A stretch of DNA of 64,000 nucleotides. Origin: Streptomyces sulfonofaciens. Lineage in GTDB: Bacteria; Actinomycetota; Actinomycetes; Streptomycetales; Streptomycetaceae. The notes beneath the pieces were generated by a model. It was given only the letters and a program-made list of their open reading frames with translations. It searched no databases and was not told the origin of the DNA. A program made the position numbers and the translations under genes. The stretch spans positions 1 to 64,000 of the forward strand of contig NZ_BNCD01000006.1 of the NCBI RefSeq assembly GCF_014656295.1, in the 5' to 3' direction. Shown here in pieces: positions 18,031 to 26,127 of the stretch. Within the stretch, counting starts at the first letter, position 1; every line of letters starts with the position of its first letter.

Positions 18031-18159
18031 TCACGTGCCCGCGCTGACCGGCACGGCCCCGGGGCACCGGGCCGGCTCGTCCGGCACGGCGGTCCGCGCG
18101 TCCCGGGCCGCGTCGAGGGCGGGGTTCGCGCAGGCCGAGCCGCTGTCCGAAGGTGTCAT
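18031..18159 (-). CDS. Possible 42-residue small protein
   Basis: The frame starts MTPSDSGSACANPALDAARD and ends PGAVPVSAGT. An AGGAG lies 7 bases before the ATG, and nearly every codon ends in G or C, both in favour of real coding. It contains two cysteines and no membrane segment. I do not recognise it. It lies upstream of the sigma factor gene on the same strand with 170 bases between. The rest of the 17861-18472 gap shows no gene I can support. Confidence 0.45.
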   Translation of the reverse strand: MTPSDSGSACANPALDAARDARTAVPDEPARCPGAVPVSAGT

Positions 18160-18472
18160 GGCGAAGCTCCTGTTCGGGCGGTGGCGGCGGTGGCCGGTTC
18201 CGGTGGCCGGTTCCGGCGGTCGGTGCACCGGCTCATGTGCGTGGCGGCGCGGGGGCTTCTTACGCGCAGTACTCGTCTGGGCCGGCGCACACGGCCGAGC
18301 GCGGCGGCGGACACCGTGACCGCCGGGTAGCGCCGAGCCCACGGGCCGGGCAGCGGCGCGGGTACGGGGTGCCGGCGGGCGGGCGGCGGCGAGGAACGCC
18401 TCGGGACGGGTGTGGCGCCGTGGAGGGACGGGTGTGACGCGGTGCAGGGACGGGGGTGAGTAGAGTGACGGA

Positions 18473-19105
18473 ATGGCGAATCGGGGGCGGGCGCTGAAAC
18501 TGGCGGCGGTACTGGGCATGACGGCACTCGCGTTGACCGGCTTCGTGCCGGCGCGGAGCCACGGGGGCCACAGTCACCACAGTGGCGGGGGCGGGTGCAG
18601 CAGTTCGCACCAGGACCACGACGGCTCGTCGTCGGGCTCGGGCTACGGCTCGTCGTCGACGTCCGGCTCGTCGTCCGGTTCCTCGTACGGCTCGTCGTCG
18701 ACCTCCGGTTCGGCGTACGGCGATGACGACGACGCCTACGGCAGCGGCGGGAGCACGAGCGGCGGCGCCTACCGCCGGTATCCGACCCGCCACCCGACCT
18801 CCTCCAGCTCCCCGACCGGCGACGGCCGGCTGAAGGACGCGAAGGTGAGGCTGATCGGCTGCGCGACGCAGAAGGCCCCGTACGCGACCGTCGAGCTCAC
18901 CAACGGCAACACCAAGGCGGCCCGCTTCTGGGCGTCGGTCACCTTCGTGGACGCCGACGGCATCACCGTCACCGACGCGTCCGACGATCTCAAGGTGCCC
19001 GCCGGGGGCAAGGCGACCACCAGGCTGAAGGTGGGCGGCGAGGGCCTCGCCGAGCTGGTCGACCACTGCGACGTCGACCCGTACGCCACGCCCGTCTCCG
19101 ACTGA
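18473..19105 (+). CDS. Secreted Ser/Gly-rich protein with C-terminal beta domain
   Basis: A 210-residue protein. A signal peptide is evident (LKLAAVLGMTALALTGFVPA), followed by a His/Gly segment and about 70 residues dominated by Ser, Gly, Tyr and Asp, with repeated GSSSTSGS and GSSYGSS blocks. The C-terminal 90 residues (LKDAKVRLIGCATQKAPYA onward) look like a folded beta-sandwich, with one Cys in each end that could pair. Related Streptomyces secreted proteins have no known role. The start has only a weak ribosome site. Nothing nearby suggests a partner. Confidence 0.8.
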   Translation: MANRGRALKLAAVLGMTALALTGFVPARSHGGHSHHSGGGGCSSSHQDHDGSSSGSGYGSSSTSGSSSGSSYGSSSTSGSAYGDDDDAYGSGGSTSGGAYRRYPTRHPTSSSSPTGDGRLKDAKVRLIGCATQKAPYATVELTNGNTKAARFWASVTFVDADGITVTDASDDLKVPAGGKATTRLKVGGEGLAELVDHCDVDPYATPVSD

Positions 19106-19285
19106 CACCCGCGACCGCCCGCGGGCTCCGCGCGGCCCGCGAGCCCGCGTCGGCGCCCCCGCCGGTTGGCCGCCGCCGGTGGGCCCCCGCCGGTGGGCAC
19201 GGCGGCGCCGTCTCGGCCGACACGGTTACCGTGGCCTGCGAAGGTTCGCGAAGAACGGCGGCTGCGGGAGTACGGAGTGCGGGCG

Positions 19286-20881
19286 ATGGCCTCTGGTGTG
19301 GCTAGATTCGTGTTCATGGTGGCGGTGGCGTGCGCCGCGTGCGTCTGCGCCGCCCTCGCCTGGGCCGTCTCGCCGTGGTGCTGGGTGCCGGCCGGCGTGC
19401 TGGTGGCGCTGACCGCCCTCGGGACGTGGGACCTGCTCCAGCGCAGGCACTCGGTGCTGCGCAACTATCCGATCCTCGGCCACCTCCGGTTCCTGATGGA
19501 GGGCCTCAGACCGGAGCTCCAGCAGTACTTCATCGAGCGCAACTACGACGGCCGGCCCTTCGACCGGGACGTGCGCTCCCTCGTGTACGAGCGGGCCAAG
19601 GGCACGGACGCGGAGGAGCCCTTCGGCACGGAGCGCGACCTCTACGCGGAGGGCTACGAGTTCCTGGTCCCGTCCATGGTCCCGAAGGCCGTTCCCGACG
19701 AGCCCCCGACGGTGCGCGTCGGCGGCCCCGACTGCACGCGACCGTACGACATGGCGCTGCTGAACGTCTCCGCGATGAGCTTCGGCGCGCTGTCGACCAA
19801 CGCCATCCTGGCCCTCAACCGGGGCGCGGCGGGCGGTGGCTTCGCCCATGACACCGGCGAGGGCGGCCTGTCGGAGTACCACCTGCGGCACGGCGGCGAC
19901 CTGATATGGGAGATAGGCACCGGTTACTTCGGGTGCCGCACGAGTGACGGACGGTTCGACGCGGGGAAGTTCGCGGACAAGGCCCGGCACGAGCAGGTCA
20001 GGTGCGTGTCCCTGAAGCTGTCCCAGGGGGCCAAGCCCGGCATCGGCGGTGTGCTGCCCGGCAGCAAGGTCAACGCCGAGATCGCCCGCGTCCGCGAGGT
20101 GCCCGAGGGCCGGACGGTGATCTCCCCGCCCTACCACCAGGTGTTCGGCACACCGCGCGAGCTGGTGCGCTTCGTGGCGCGGATGCGTGATCTGGCGGGC
20201 GGCAAGCCGACCGGGTTCAAGCTCTGCCTCACCTCGCGCCGGCAGTTCCTCGCGGTGTGCAAGGCGATGCTGGCCGAGGACGTCACCCCTGACTTCATCG
20301 TCGTCGACGGCGCCGAGGGCGGTACCGGGGCCGCGCCGCTGGAGTTCGCCGACCACCTCGGCACTCCGCTGACCGAGGGCCTGACCACCGTGCACAGCGC
20401 GCTGGTCGGCACCGGGCTGCGGGACCGGATCAGGATCGGCGCGAGCGGCAAGGTCGCCACCGGCGCCGATCTCGTCAAGCGCCTCATCCAGGGCGCGGAC
20501 TACACCAACGCCGCCCGCGCCATGATGTTCGCCGTCGGCTGCATCCAGGCCCAGCGCTGCCACACCAACACCTGCCCGGTGGGGGTGGCCACCCAGGATC
20601 CGCGCCGGGCACGCGCGCTGGACGTCGCCGACAAGTCGGAGCGGGTGCGCCGCTTCCAGGAGGCGACCGTGCACAGCGCCCTGCAGATCATGGCGTCCAT
20701 GGGCGTCACCGACCCGGCGGACCTGCGCCCCCATATGCTGCGGCGGCGCCTGGACGCCACCACCGTGGTCTCCGGCGCCGAGATGTACGACCTGCTGGAG
20801 CCCGGGCAACTGCTCGCCGAGCCGCCCCGCACCTGGGCCGAGGACTGGGCCGCGGCCGACCCGGACGAGTTCACCGTCTGA
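19286..20881 (+). CDS. GltB-like FMN-binding glutamate synthase domain protein
   Basis: A 531-residue protein. Two N-terminal membrane segments (residues about 4-48) precede a complete glutamate-synthase central/FMN domain: NVSAMSFGALSTNAILALN, SLKLSQGAKPGIGG, FIVVDGAEGGTGAAP and RIRIGASGKVATGADL. A Cys cluster for an iron-sulfur centre appears as CIQAQRCHTNTCPVG. It lacks the amidotransferase domain of GltB, so it is a membrane-anchored FMN/Fe-S oxidoreductase of unknown substrate. ATG 19286 has GGAG 8 bases upstream. A strong hairpin follows the stop. Confidence 0.88.
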   Translation: MASGVARFVFMVAVACAACVCAALAWAVSPWCWVPAGVLVALTALGTWDLLQRRHSVLRNYPILGHLRFLMEGLRPELQQYFIERNYDGRPFDRDVRSLVYERAKGTDAEEPFGTERDLYAEGYEFLVPSMVPKAVPDEPPTVRVGGPDCTRPYDMALLNVSAMSFGALSTNAILALNRGAAGGGFAHDTGEGGLSEYHLRHGGDLIWEIGTGYFGCRTSDGRFDAGKFADKARHEQVRCVSLKLSQGAKPGIGGVLPGSKVNAEIARVREVPEGRTVISPPYHQVFGTPRELVRFVARMRDLAGGKPTGFKLCLTSRRQFLAVCKAMLAEDVTPDFIVVDGAEGGTGAAPLEFADHLGTPLTEGLTTVHSALVGTGLRDRIRIGASGKVATGADLVKRLIQGADYTNAARAMMFAVGCIQAQRCHTNTCPVGVATQDPRRARALDVADKSERVRRFQEATVHSALQIMASMGVTDPADLRPHMLRRRLDATTVVSGAEMYDLLEPGQLLAEPPRTWAEDWAAADPDEFTV

Positions 20882-20922
20882 GCGGGGACCGGGCGAGCCC
20901 CCGGGCGGGCGACCCAACAGAA

Positions 20923-20963
20923 GCCGGGGCCGCCGGGGGAGGTCCTCCCCCGGCGGCCCCGGC
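20923..20963. terminator. 20-bp perfect-stem terminator
   Basis: The arms 20923-20942 and 20944-20963 are exact reverse complements, so the hairpin is very stable. It lies 41 bases after the GltB-like gene and between convergent genes, and probably works in both directions. Confidence 0.85.
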
Positions 20964-21022
20964 GCATCACTGAACGCTCTCACGGCTGTCGGTACACAGA
21001 TCTGAAGGATCGTTTCATCAGA

Positions 21023-21190
21023 TCACCATCGGTACCATCGACGGCGCCTGCCGCCCTCGGCCGCACGGAACACGAAGCCGAGCAGCCAGATCACCAGGAC
21101 CACCAGCGCGATCCACCACAGAAGCTTCACGGCAAAGCCGAAGCCGAAAAGAAGCAGTGCCAGTAGCAGTACGAGGAGCAAAGGGCCCAT
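21023..21190 (-). CDS. Small hydrophobic membrane protein (55 aa)
   Basis: The frame is MGPLLLVLLLALLLFGFGFA, then VKLLWWIALVVLVIWLLGFV, and it ends in an Arg-rich, Trp-containing tail (GGRRRRWYRW). It has two membrane segments and resembles the short hydrophobic proteins often found in Streptomyces, of the Lmo0937/DUF5670 kind. The function is unknown. GGAGGTGA lies 6 bases before the ATG, an almost ideal site, which fixes the start. The frame is too short for usual ORF cut-offs and is easily missed. Confidence 0.82.
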   Translation of the reverse strand: MGPLLLVLLLALLLFGFGFAVKLLWWIALVVLVIWLLGFVFRAAEGGRRRRWYRW

Positions 21191-21330
21191 CGTCAATCAC
21201 CTCCGCACCCGCTGGTGCCCTGTCCCGATCGCCTTATGCACTGCTTGTGAAGACGACGTGGCGGGCCTGCGCCCCGGCCGGGCACCGACGGCCCGTCGGG
21301 TCCGAACGGGCCTCCCGAACGGGCCCCGGG

Positions 21331-21388
21331 CCGAGGCGCGCCTGCCCGGGCCCGAGCCGCGGCACCGTGCCCGGCAGGCGCGCCTCGG
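21331..21388. terminator. Long GC-rich hairpin downstream of the peroxidase
   Basis: The left arm 21331-21351 pairs with 21369-21388 over 20 bp with one bulged base. It lies between the leftward Dyp peroxidase and the leftward 55-residue protein and probably terminates the peroxidase transcript. Confidence 0.55.
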
Positions 21389-21477
21389 CCGGGGGACGTC
21401 GCGCTCGGCAGCGCGTCCCGCGGTCCCCGGCTCGGCCGGGGAGACGTCGCGCCCGGCCCGGCACCTCACGGCGGGGG

Positions 21478-21636
21478 TCGCCGCGCCGGCAGCGGGCCTC
21501 ACGCGGGGTCGCCGCGCCGGCAGCACACCTCACACAGGGGTCGCCGCGTCGCCAGCCCGCCTCACGCAGGGTTCGCCGCGTCGCCAGCCCGCCTCACGCA
21601 GGGATCGCCGCGCCGCCAGCCCGCCTCACGCGGGGA
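21478..21636. repeat. 32-bp tandem repeat running into the peroxidase stop codon
   Basis: TCGCCGCG(T/C)CGCC-type units start at 21478, 21509, 21541, 21573 and 21605 (periods 31, 32, 32, 32). The unit nearest the peroxidase contains its stop codon (21626-21628), so the repeats spread from the end of the gene outward. There are no spacers, hence no CRISPR. Confidence 0.85.
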
Positions 21637-22741
21637 ACAACGCATCGAGCCAGGCGCGCCCCTGCGGCGGGACGAAGAAGTACCCGCCGCCGACGGTGAG
21701 CGTGTACTTCGCCATCGACTCGCCCCGCAGCCTCCTCTGGACGGCTTCGAAGCCGTCTGCCAGGTCCCGCTGGAAGCAGGAGAAGACCAGGCCCCGGTCG
21801 CCGTGGCCGCGGTCGTAGTTGTAGCTGCGCCGCACGAGCGGCGGAGGATGACGGCGGTCCGGCGCCGCACGGCGCACATGCGCATCGAGGGGAGTGGCCC
21901 TCCCCCGCGGGTCGGCGGCGAAGTCCGCCCGCTGTGCACCGGGCGTCCCGTCCAGCCACCGTCCGTCCTTCCCCCGGCCGATGATCCGCTCCTGCTCGCG
22001 CGGGGAGTCCCGGTCCCACAGTCCGTCCGCGAGCCTGATGATCCGCACCACCTGGTAGCTGCCGCCCACCGCCCAGTCGGGCTCGCCCTGGCCGGCCCGG
22101 ACGAACACGCGGTCGGCGACGGCCCGGTAGTCGCCGGGGTTGCCGTACCCCTCGGTGAAGTGGAACGGGTTCCGGGCCAGCCCCCTGCCGTTCTCCACAC
22201 GGTTTCCGGGCCGGTTCCCCTCCGCCCTCCAGCGCACCCGCCAGTGCGGAAGGGCGCCCAGGATCCGCTGCGCTGCTCGCGCCGCCGTGTGCGCCGAGGC
22301 CCCGGTGACCTGCACCAGAAGATCACCGTGCGACCGCTGCCGGTCCAGCACGTCCCCGGGGAAGGACGGCATCGACCTGAGCCCCCTCGGTCTGGCAGCC
22401 GACTCGGGCACGAGCCCGGCCCCAAGGGCGAGCCACGCGGCGACGGGACCGTCGTCCGCCGCGGTGACGACCCGGTGGGCTTCGCCGACCGCACGCCCGG
22501 CTTCCTCTTCCGGCACGGCGAGATCGAGGGCGAGAACCTGCGCGTGGGCGAGTGGGGCGGCACCCCGCACGAAAGGGGGATGTGCATCTTCACCGGCGCC
22601 GCCGCCGGCAGGGCCGTCCCGCAGCAGGGCAGCGGAGACGGCAGCGGCGGAACCACCGCCCAGACCCGCGAGAACGGCGGAGAGAAGGAGTCTCCTCCTG
22701 CTCTTCGCCACTGATAAGCGGGGGACCCACTTCCCGACCAT
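21626..22741 (-). CDS. Dyp-type heme peroxidase with Tat signal
   Basis: A 371-residue protein. The N-terminus holds a twin-arginine motif (KSRRRLLLSAVLAGLGGGSA). DyP hallmarks follow: YQVVRIIRLADGLWDRDS, EQERIIGRGKDGRW, HVRRAAP with the proximal heme His, RRSYNYDRG with the distal Arg, and RGLVFSCFQRDLADGFEAVQ. The catalytic GXXDG element appears as FHFTEGYGNP, so Gly and Asp are replaced by His and Glu. The ATG at 22741 has GGAGGG upstream, and codon 9 is TTA, the rare bldA codon. A GTG at 22711 would avoid TTA but has no ribosome site. It is expected to be exported folded with heme. The gene is single. Confidence 0.88.
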   Translation of the reverse strand: MVGKWVPRLSVAKSRRRLLLSAVLAGLGGGSAAAVSAALLRDGPAGGGAGEDAHPPFVRGAAPLAHAQVLALDLAVPEEEAGRAVGEAHRVVTAADDGPVAAWLALGAGLVPESAARPRGLRSMPSFPGDVLDRQRSHGDLLVQVTGASAHTAARAAQRILGALPHWRVRWRAEGNRPGNRVENGRGLARNPFHFTEGYGNPGDYRAVADRVFVRAGQGEPDWAVGGSYQVVRIIRLADGLWDRDSPREQERIIGRGKDGRWLDGTPGAQRADFAADPRGRATPLDAHVRRAAPDRRHPPPLVRRSYNYDRGHGDRGLVFSCFQRDLADGFEAVQRRLRGESMAKYTLTVGGGYFFVPPQGRAWLDALFPA

Positions 22742-23069
22742 CGCCGCCCACCCTCCTCATCCGCCCCTCAACCACGGCCAGGCACAACCTCGCACGTGGC
22801 CACCCCCTCGTACAACGCGTTCGGCGGCCTCATCCCATCCGCCCGGCGGGCCGCCCCGCCCGGTCCGACGCCGTCCGTGCCTGCCTGGGCTTGACGGTGA
22901 CGGTGACGGTGACGGCTGTCGGACGGCGCGGCGGTTCGCCGCCGTCCCGGGCGCCGGCGGCCGCAGTCACGGATCGGAGCACGCACCCGACAGCGCTTCG
23001 TGGTGCCGAGGACCACCGACTTGCCCTTCGGGACCAGAGATCGCGCCGCCGACAGCTCCCTCAACCGCC
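22742..23069. other. Non-coding region upstream of the peroxidase
   Basis: No supported gene. It contains the peroxidase ribosome site and probably its promoter, and a short run of GGTGAC hexamers near 22895-22915. Codon-like third-position bias is absent. Confidence 0.4.
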
Positions 23070-23220
23070 GGCCACCACCACGCCCACATCGGCGTCACGG
23101 CCACTCGACAGCCCGACGATCGCTGAGACAGGCCGCGCCAACGGCGACAAGACAAACCGTCACCCAGCAGCGCTCTCGTCCGCTGACGTTGCCGCCAACT
23201 ACTGCCGAAACCCGCGCTGA
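23070..23220 (+). pseudogene. Integrase 3' remnant, copy A
   Basis: The + strand reads HHAHIGVTAT, matching the LGHAHIGVTATVYAHV segment of Streptomyces/phage tyrosine integrases, and then decays. It ends in SADVAANYCRNPR and a TGA. The catalytic Tyr region is gone. Copies B (24198) and C (27066) share the closing CTGACGT..GCCG block. A hairpin follows immediately. Confidence 0.6.
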
Positions 23221-23224
23221 AGCA

Positions 23225-23245
23225 CCGCCAGGACGCACCTGGCGG
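23225..23245. terminator. Terminator hairpin of integrase remnant A
   Basis: CCGCCAGG pairs with CCTGGCGG around a 5-base loop, right after the stop of the remnant. It is in the same relative place as the hairpins of remnants B and C. Confidence 0.5.
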
Positions 23246-24197
23246 GACGTCGGATCTACATGCGTGTCGATCCAGGTCCTTCTACGCGTCTCCGCCTGCA
23301 CCAGAAACCGGCACGAACCGCAGCACTGGGTGCTACGCCACTGCGGCCAGAACCCATCCCACCACATCTACCGGGAGCTCATCACCCGGCCCTGGCGGGC
23401 CTGGCGGCAGATGTGACCCGTTCTGCTCGCCCAGGTGGCGCGCCGCGCTGACCCACCCGACTCCCGTCCCTGCCGGGCGTGACCGATCGAGGCTCCCCGT
23501 CCTCATCAGCCCCGGCAGGGACGGGCGCTCACATGCCGGCCCATGAGCACGGGGTTCTGGCCTCAGCCACAGAAAGTCAGCCACGATGGCGGGCACGCTG
23601 ACCGATCGCCCGTCACGTGTGTCTCGCTCAACCCCGCACCGGCATCAGCCCAGTTATCTCTATCGTCACGGCCTCAGCCAGGCACAAAGGCCCAGGCGGC
23701 CGGGAAGTCAACTCGGCCCGGGTGCCGACGCACGGTACGAACCCGCCGGACGGCCTCTCAGCACCCGCCCGCCCTGCTGCAGCCGAAAGGGCTTCTGCCT
23801 GATGGTCCGGCCCGCGATCTCCGGATCTACGCGCCGAGCGGCCGGTGGGCGTCGCCAGCGGGGCGGCAGACAGGAGCGGGCGGCGGCCACCGGACGCCGG
23901 CGCGCGGCGGCCCGCGTCAGCGGGACGCCCTTGATCCAGTAATGAAACTCTTAACAGCCCAGCCGACCACGGCGTCAACGAGCCGCGGAACGACCGCTGC
24001 TCCGCTCCCGGTGACTCGGTCTGCAACGATTCCCCGTCCACCTCACGTCGGCCCTTCAACCTCTCCTGTCCTCGCGCTGCCCTGCTGTCGCGTCAGCCTC
24101 GGGACGCAATTGACACCCTCAGCATCGCGTTCAACGATCCTTCGAGCACCGCGAGGGCCACTGGCGACGGCAACGAATTGCCAACCTGCGCGACCTC
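23246..24197. other. Degenerate region between integrase remnants
   Basis: About 950 bases without an intact gene on either strand; open frames here lack codon bias and recognisable motifs. The one clear structure is a 15-bp inverted repeat (23463-23477 with 23511-23525). It looks like decayed mobile DNA. Confidence 0.45.
23463..23525. repeat. Perfect 15-bp inverted repeat with a 33-base spacer
   Basis: CCCGTCCCTGCCGGG at 23463-23477 is the exact reverse complement of 23511-23525. It could be a hairpin or the remains of a mobile-element end. Confidence 0.7.
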
Positions 24198-24251
24198 CGT
24201 CCTCTGACGTTGCCGTCAACTACTGCCGTCACCTCACAGAGAAGCCCCGCC
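24198..24251 (+). pseudogene. Integrase 3' remnant, copy B, cut by IS30
   Basis: SSDVAVNYCRHLTEKPRQG is encoded here, matching the tails of copies A and C. The left arm of its terminator (GAAGCCCCGCC, 24241-24251) is intact. The matching right arm now lies at 25576-25586, on the far side of the IS30 element. Confidence 0.65.
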
Positions 24252-24272
24252 AGGGCGCGGGCGGATTCCAGG

Positions 24273-25555
24273 GGTTGTTGCAACACGTGGTCGGTTGATC
24301 AGGTCGCGAGGATTTTATGCAGGCGCTCGGCTGGGGTTTCCCAGTCGAGCGTTTTGCGTGGGCGGCTGTTGAGTTCGGCGGCGACGGCGTCCAGGTGCTC
24401 GCGGTTGTGGGCGGCCAGGTCGGTGCCCTTGGGGAAGTACTGCCGCAGCAGACCGTTCGTGTTCTCGTTCGAGCCGCGCTGCCAGGGGCTGGCGGGGTCG
24501 CAGAAGTAGACCGGGATGTCGGTGGCGAGGGTGAACGCGTGATGGGCGGCCATCTCCGAGCCCTGGTCCCAGGTCAGGGACTTGATCAGGTGCCGTGGCA
24601 GCGTCTGGACGGTGGTTTGCAGGGCCATGCTGACGTCTTCGGCGCCGCGGCCGCCCGGCAGGTGGACAAGCATGACGTAGCGGGTCGCGCGTTCGACCAG
24701 GGTGCCGATGGCAGAGGCGCCGTCCTTGCCGATGATCAGATCGCCTTCCCAGTGGCCGGGAACGGCCCGGTCGGCAGCCTCCGCGGGCCGTTGACTGATC
24801 ATGACCATGGGATGGGAGAAACGTGGCTGCCGGGCGGCGGCCTGGCGGTGCGGCCTGCGCCGGGCCCGCCCCGTGCGCAGTGCTCGGGCCAGCTCGCGTC
24901 GGAGTTCCCCGCGGCCCTGGACGTAGAGGGCCTGATAGATCGTCTCGTGGACCACGTGCATCTCCGGCCGATCAGGGAACCATCTGCGAAGAGCGTGACA
25001 GATCTGCTCAGGACTCCACCGCATGGCCAGGTGAGCCTGGATGAAGTCCCGCAGCTCGGGGTTCTGGCCGATCTTGCCGGGCTTGGGCCGGGGCCGGCGC
25101 CGATCGGCTCGGCGCTGAGCAGCGTGGGGGCGGTAGGCCCACCGGGTGCGCTCACCGCGCAGCGGCATGCCGTTGCGGCGTATCTCCCGGCTGATCGTGG
25201 ACGGGCTGCGGCCCAGCTCGGCGGCGATCGTGCGGACAGACGCCTTCTCCCGCAGCCGGTCGGCTATGTGGATGCGTTCGTCCTCACGCAGACCTCGTCG
25301 ACGAAGGCTCGGGCTCCTGCTCCGCCAGAGCAGGAGCCCGCCGTCGCCTCGGGTCCCTCCGGCCATTTCGCCACTCGCGGCCGGTCCGCTCATGCACGCC
25401 GACGCGTCGGCTTGCCTCTCGGTTGGTCAGCCCCATCTGCACGAGCCGGAAGTATTCCTCCCGCTCAGCCCGGAGCTTCACAGGCCCCTGAGCCTTGCGA
25501 ACCCTACGGATCTCGAAGTCCATCACACCCCTAGAGCTGGGGTGTCGCGACGACC
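24273..25555 (-). mobile_element. IS30-family insertion sequence
   Basis: About 1.28 kb. Imperfect terminal inverted repeats: GGTTGTTGCAACAC at 24273-24286 against GGTCGTCGCGACAC read inward from 25555 (11 of 14 match). The single transposase gene runs leftward and is frameshifted. The element interrupts the terminator of integrase remnant B, in line with the known liking of IS30-type elements for palindromes. Exact ends and a target duplication could not be fixed by eye. Confidence 0.8.
24299..25523 (-). pseudogene. IS30-family transposase, frameshifted
   Basis: The first part (from 25523) reads MDFEIRRVRKAQGPVKLRAE and has a helix-turn-helix (GLTNREASRRVGVHERTGRE). It runs out at TGA 25284-25286. 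The second part, in another frame, resumes as LREDERIHIADRLREKASVR, with a second HTH (TIAAELGRSPSTISREIRR) and the DDE core: Asp in GHWEGDLIIG, Asp in SLTWDQGSE, and Glu in GSNENTNGLLRQYFPKGTDL. The frames meet around 25290-25300, where SSTR should join LREDE. A one-base gain or two-base loss there explains it. IS30 transposases are normally one frame, so this copy is probably inactive unless frameshifting rescues it. Confidence 0.8.
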
Positions 25556-25638
25556 ACTAGAACCGAAGATCGCCCGGCGGGGCTTCAGATTTGCTGACGC
25601 TAACGAATCTTCTGCTTACCCGTGCGCCTCAGCGCCTG

Positions 25639-26121
25639 TCACTCCGCAAAAACCGGATTAAGCCAGACCGACACCAGATCACCATTGTCGACGCCCAAGA
25701 CAGTTCCGCCAGCGATTTGGACGAAATTAGCGTCGGTGGCATCGTTCAGACGAATGGTAACCCACCCGGAGGAAGGATCATACGAAACCCGCCACCTGTC
25801 TCCAGGAACCTCGAAAGAAACCCCAGGCTCGAAAGAGTGGTCCGACGAGATGAATACCCGCCCGGGATTGAACTGTGGAGCAGTCAACTCGGCCACCACA
25901 CCCCGAACGTGCGGGAAGTACCCCCAGGCGAACAGGACTTCCCGGGACTCAATATCGACCTCAAGTTGGAGCGTGCCGATCAGCACACTCGCAACCCCCT
26001 CCGAGCCGAGCCTCTCGCTCAACGACTCCCCGCTCTGCGCACTGAAGGAGAATCCGTACTCGGACTCGTCGTAAGTGAGGACACCCTCAAGAGGAGATCC
26101 ATCTTGGATGGAGAATTTCAT
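25639..26121 (-). CDS. Candidate immunity protein of the orphan toxin tip
   Basis: A 160-residue soluble acidic protein starting MKFSIQDGSPLEGVLTYDES, with alternating hydrophobic strands and no signal or membrane segment. I do not recognise a family. Position is the main evidence: its ATG lies 6 bases after the stop of the orphan RHS tip on the same strand, the usual place of a cognate immunity gene. G+C is visibly lower than that of the chromosomal genes around, as for imported toxin/immunity cassettes. It would neutralise the toxin encoded just upstream in the same cell. Confidence 0.65.
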   Translation of the reverse strand: MKFSIQDGSPLEGVLTYDESEYGFSFSAQSGESLSERLGSEGVASVLIGTLQLEVDIESREVLFAWGYFPHVRGVVAELTAPQFNPGRVFISSDHSFEPGVSFEVPGDRWRVSYDPSSGWVTIRLNDATDANFVQIAGGTVLGVDNGDLVSVWLNPVFAE

Positions 26122-26127
26122 TTCGGG

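Noticed and set aside
21478..21636. Possible CRISPR array (regular 32-base period)
   Set aside because: Units are contiguous with no unique spacers and one unit contains the stop codon of the peroxidase gene, so it is a plain tandem repeat.
22742..24240. tRNA gene as an integration target near the integrase remnants
   Set aside because: Looked for a cloverleaf with a T-loop GGTTCRA block near the three tails and found none.
23543..24298. 251-residue + frame in the degenerate region
   Set aside because: No codon bias or motifs except the integrase tail at its end; it merely happens to be open.
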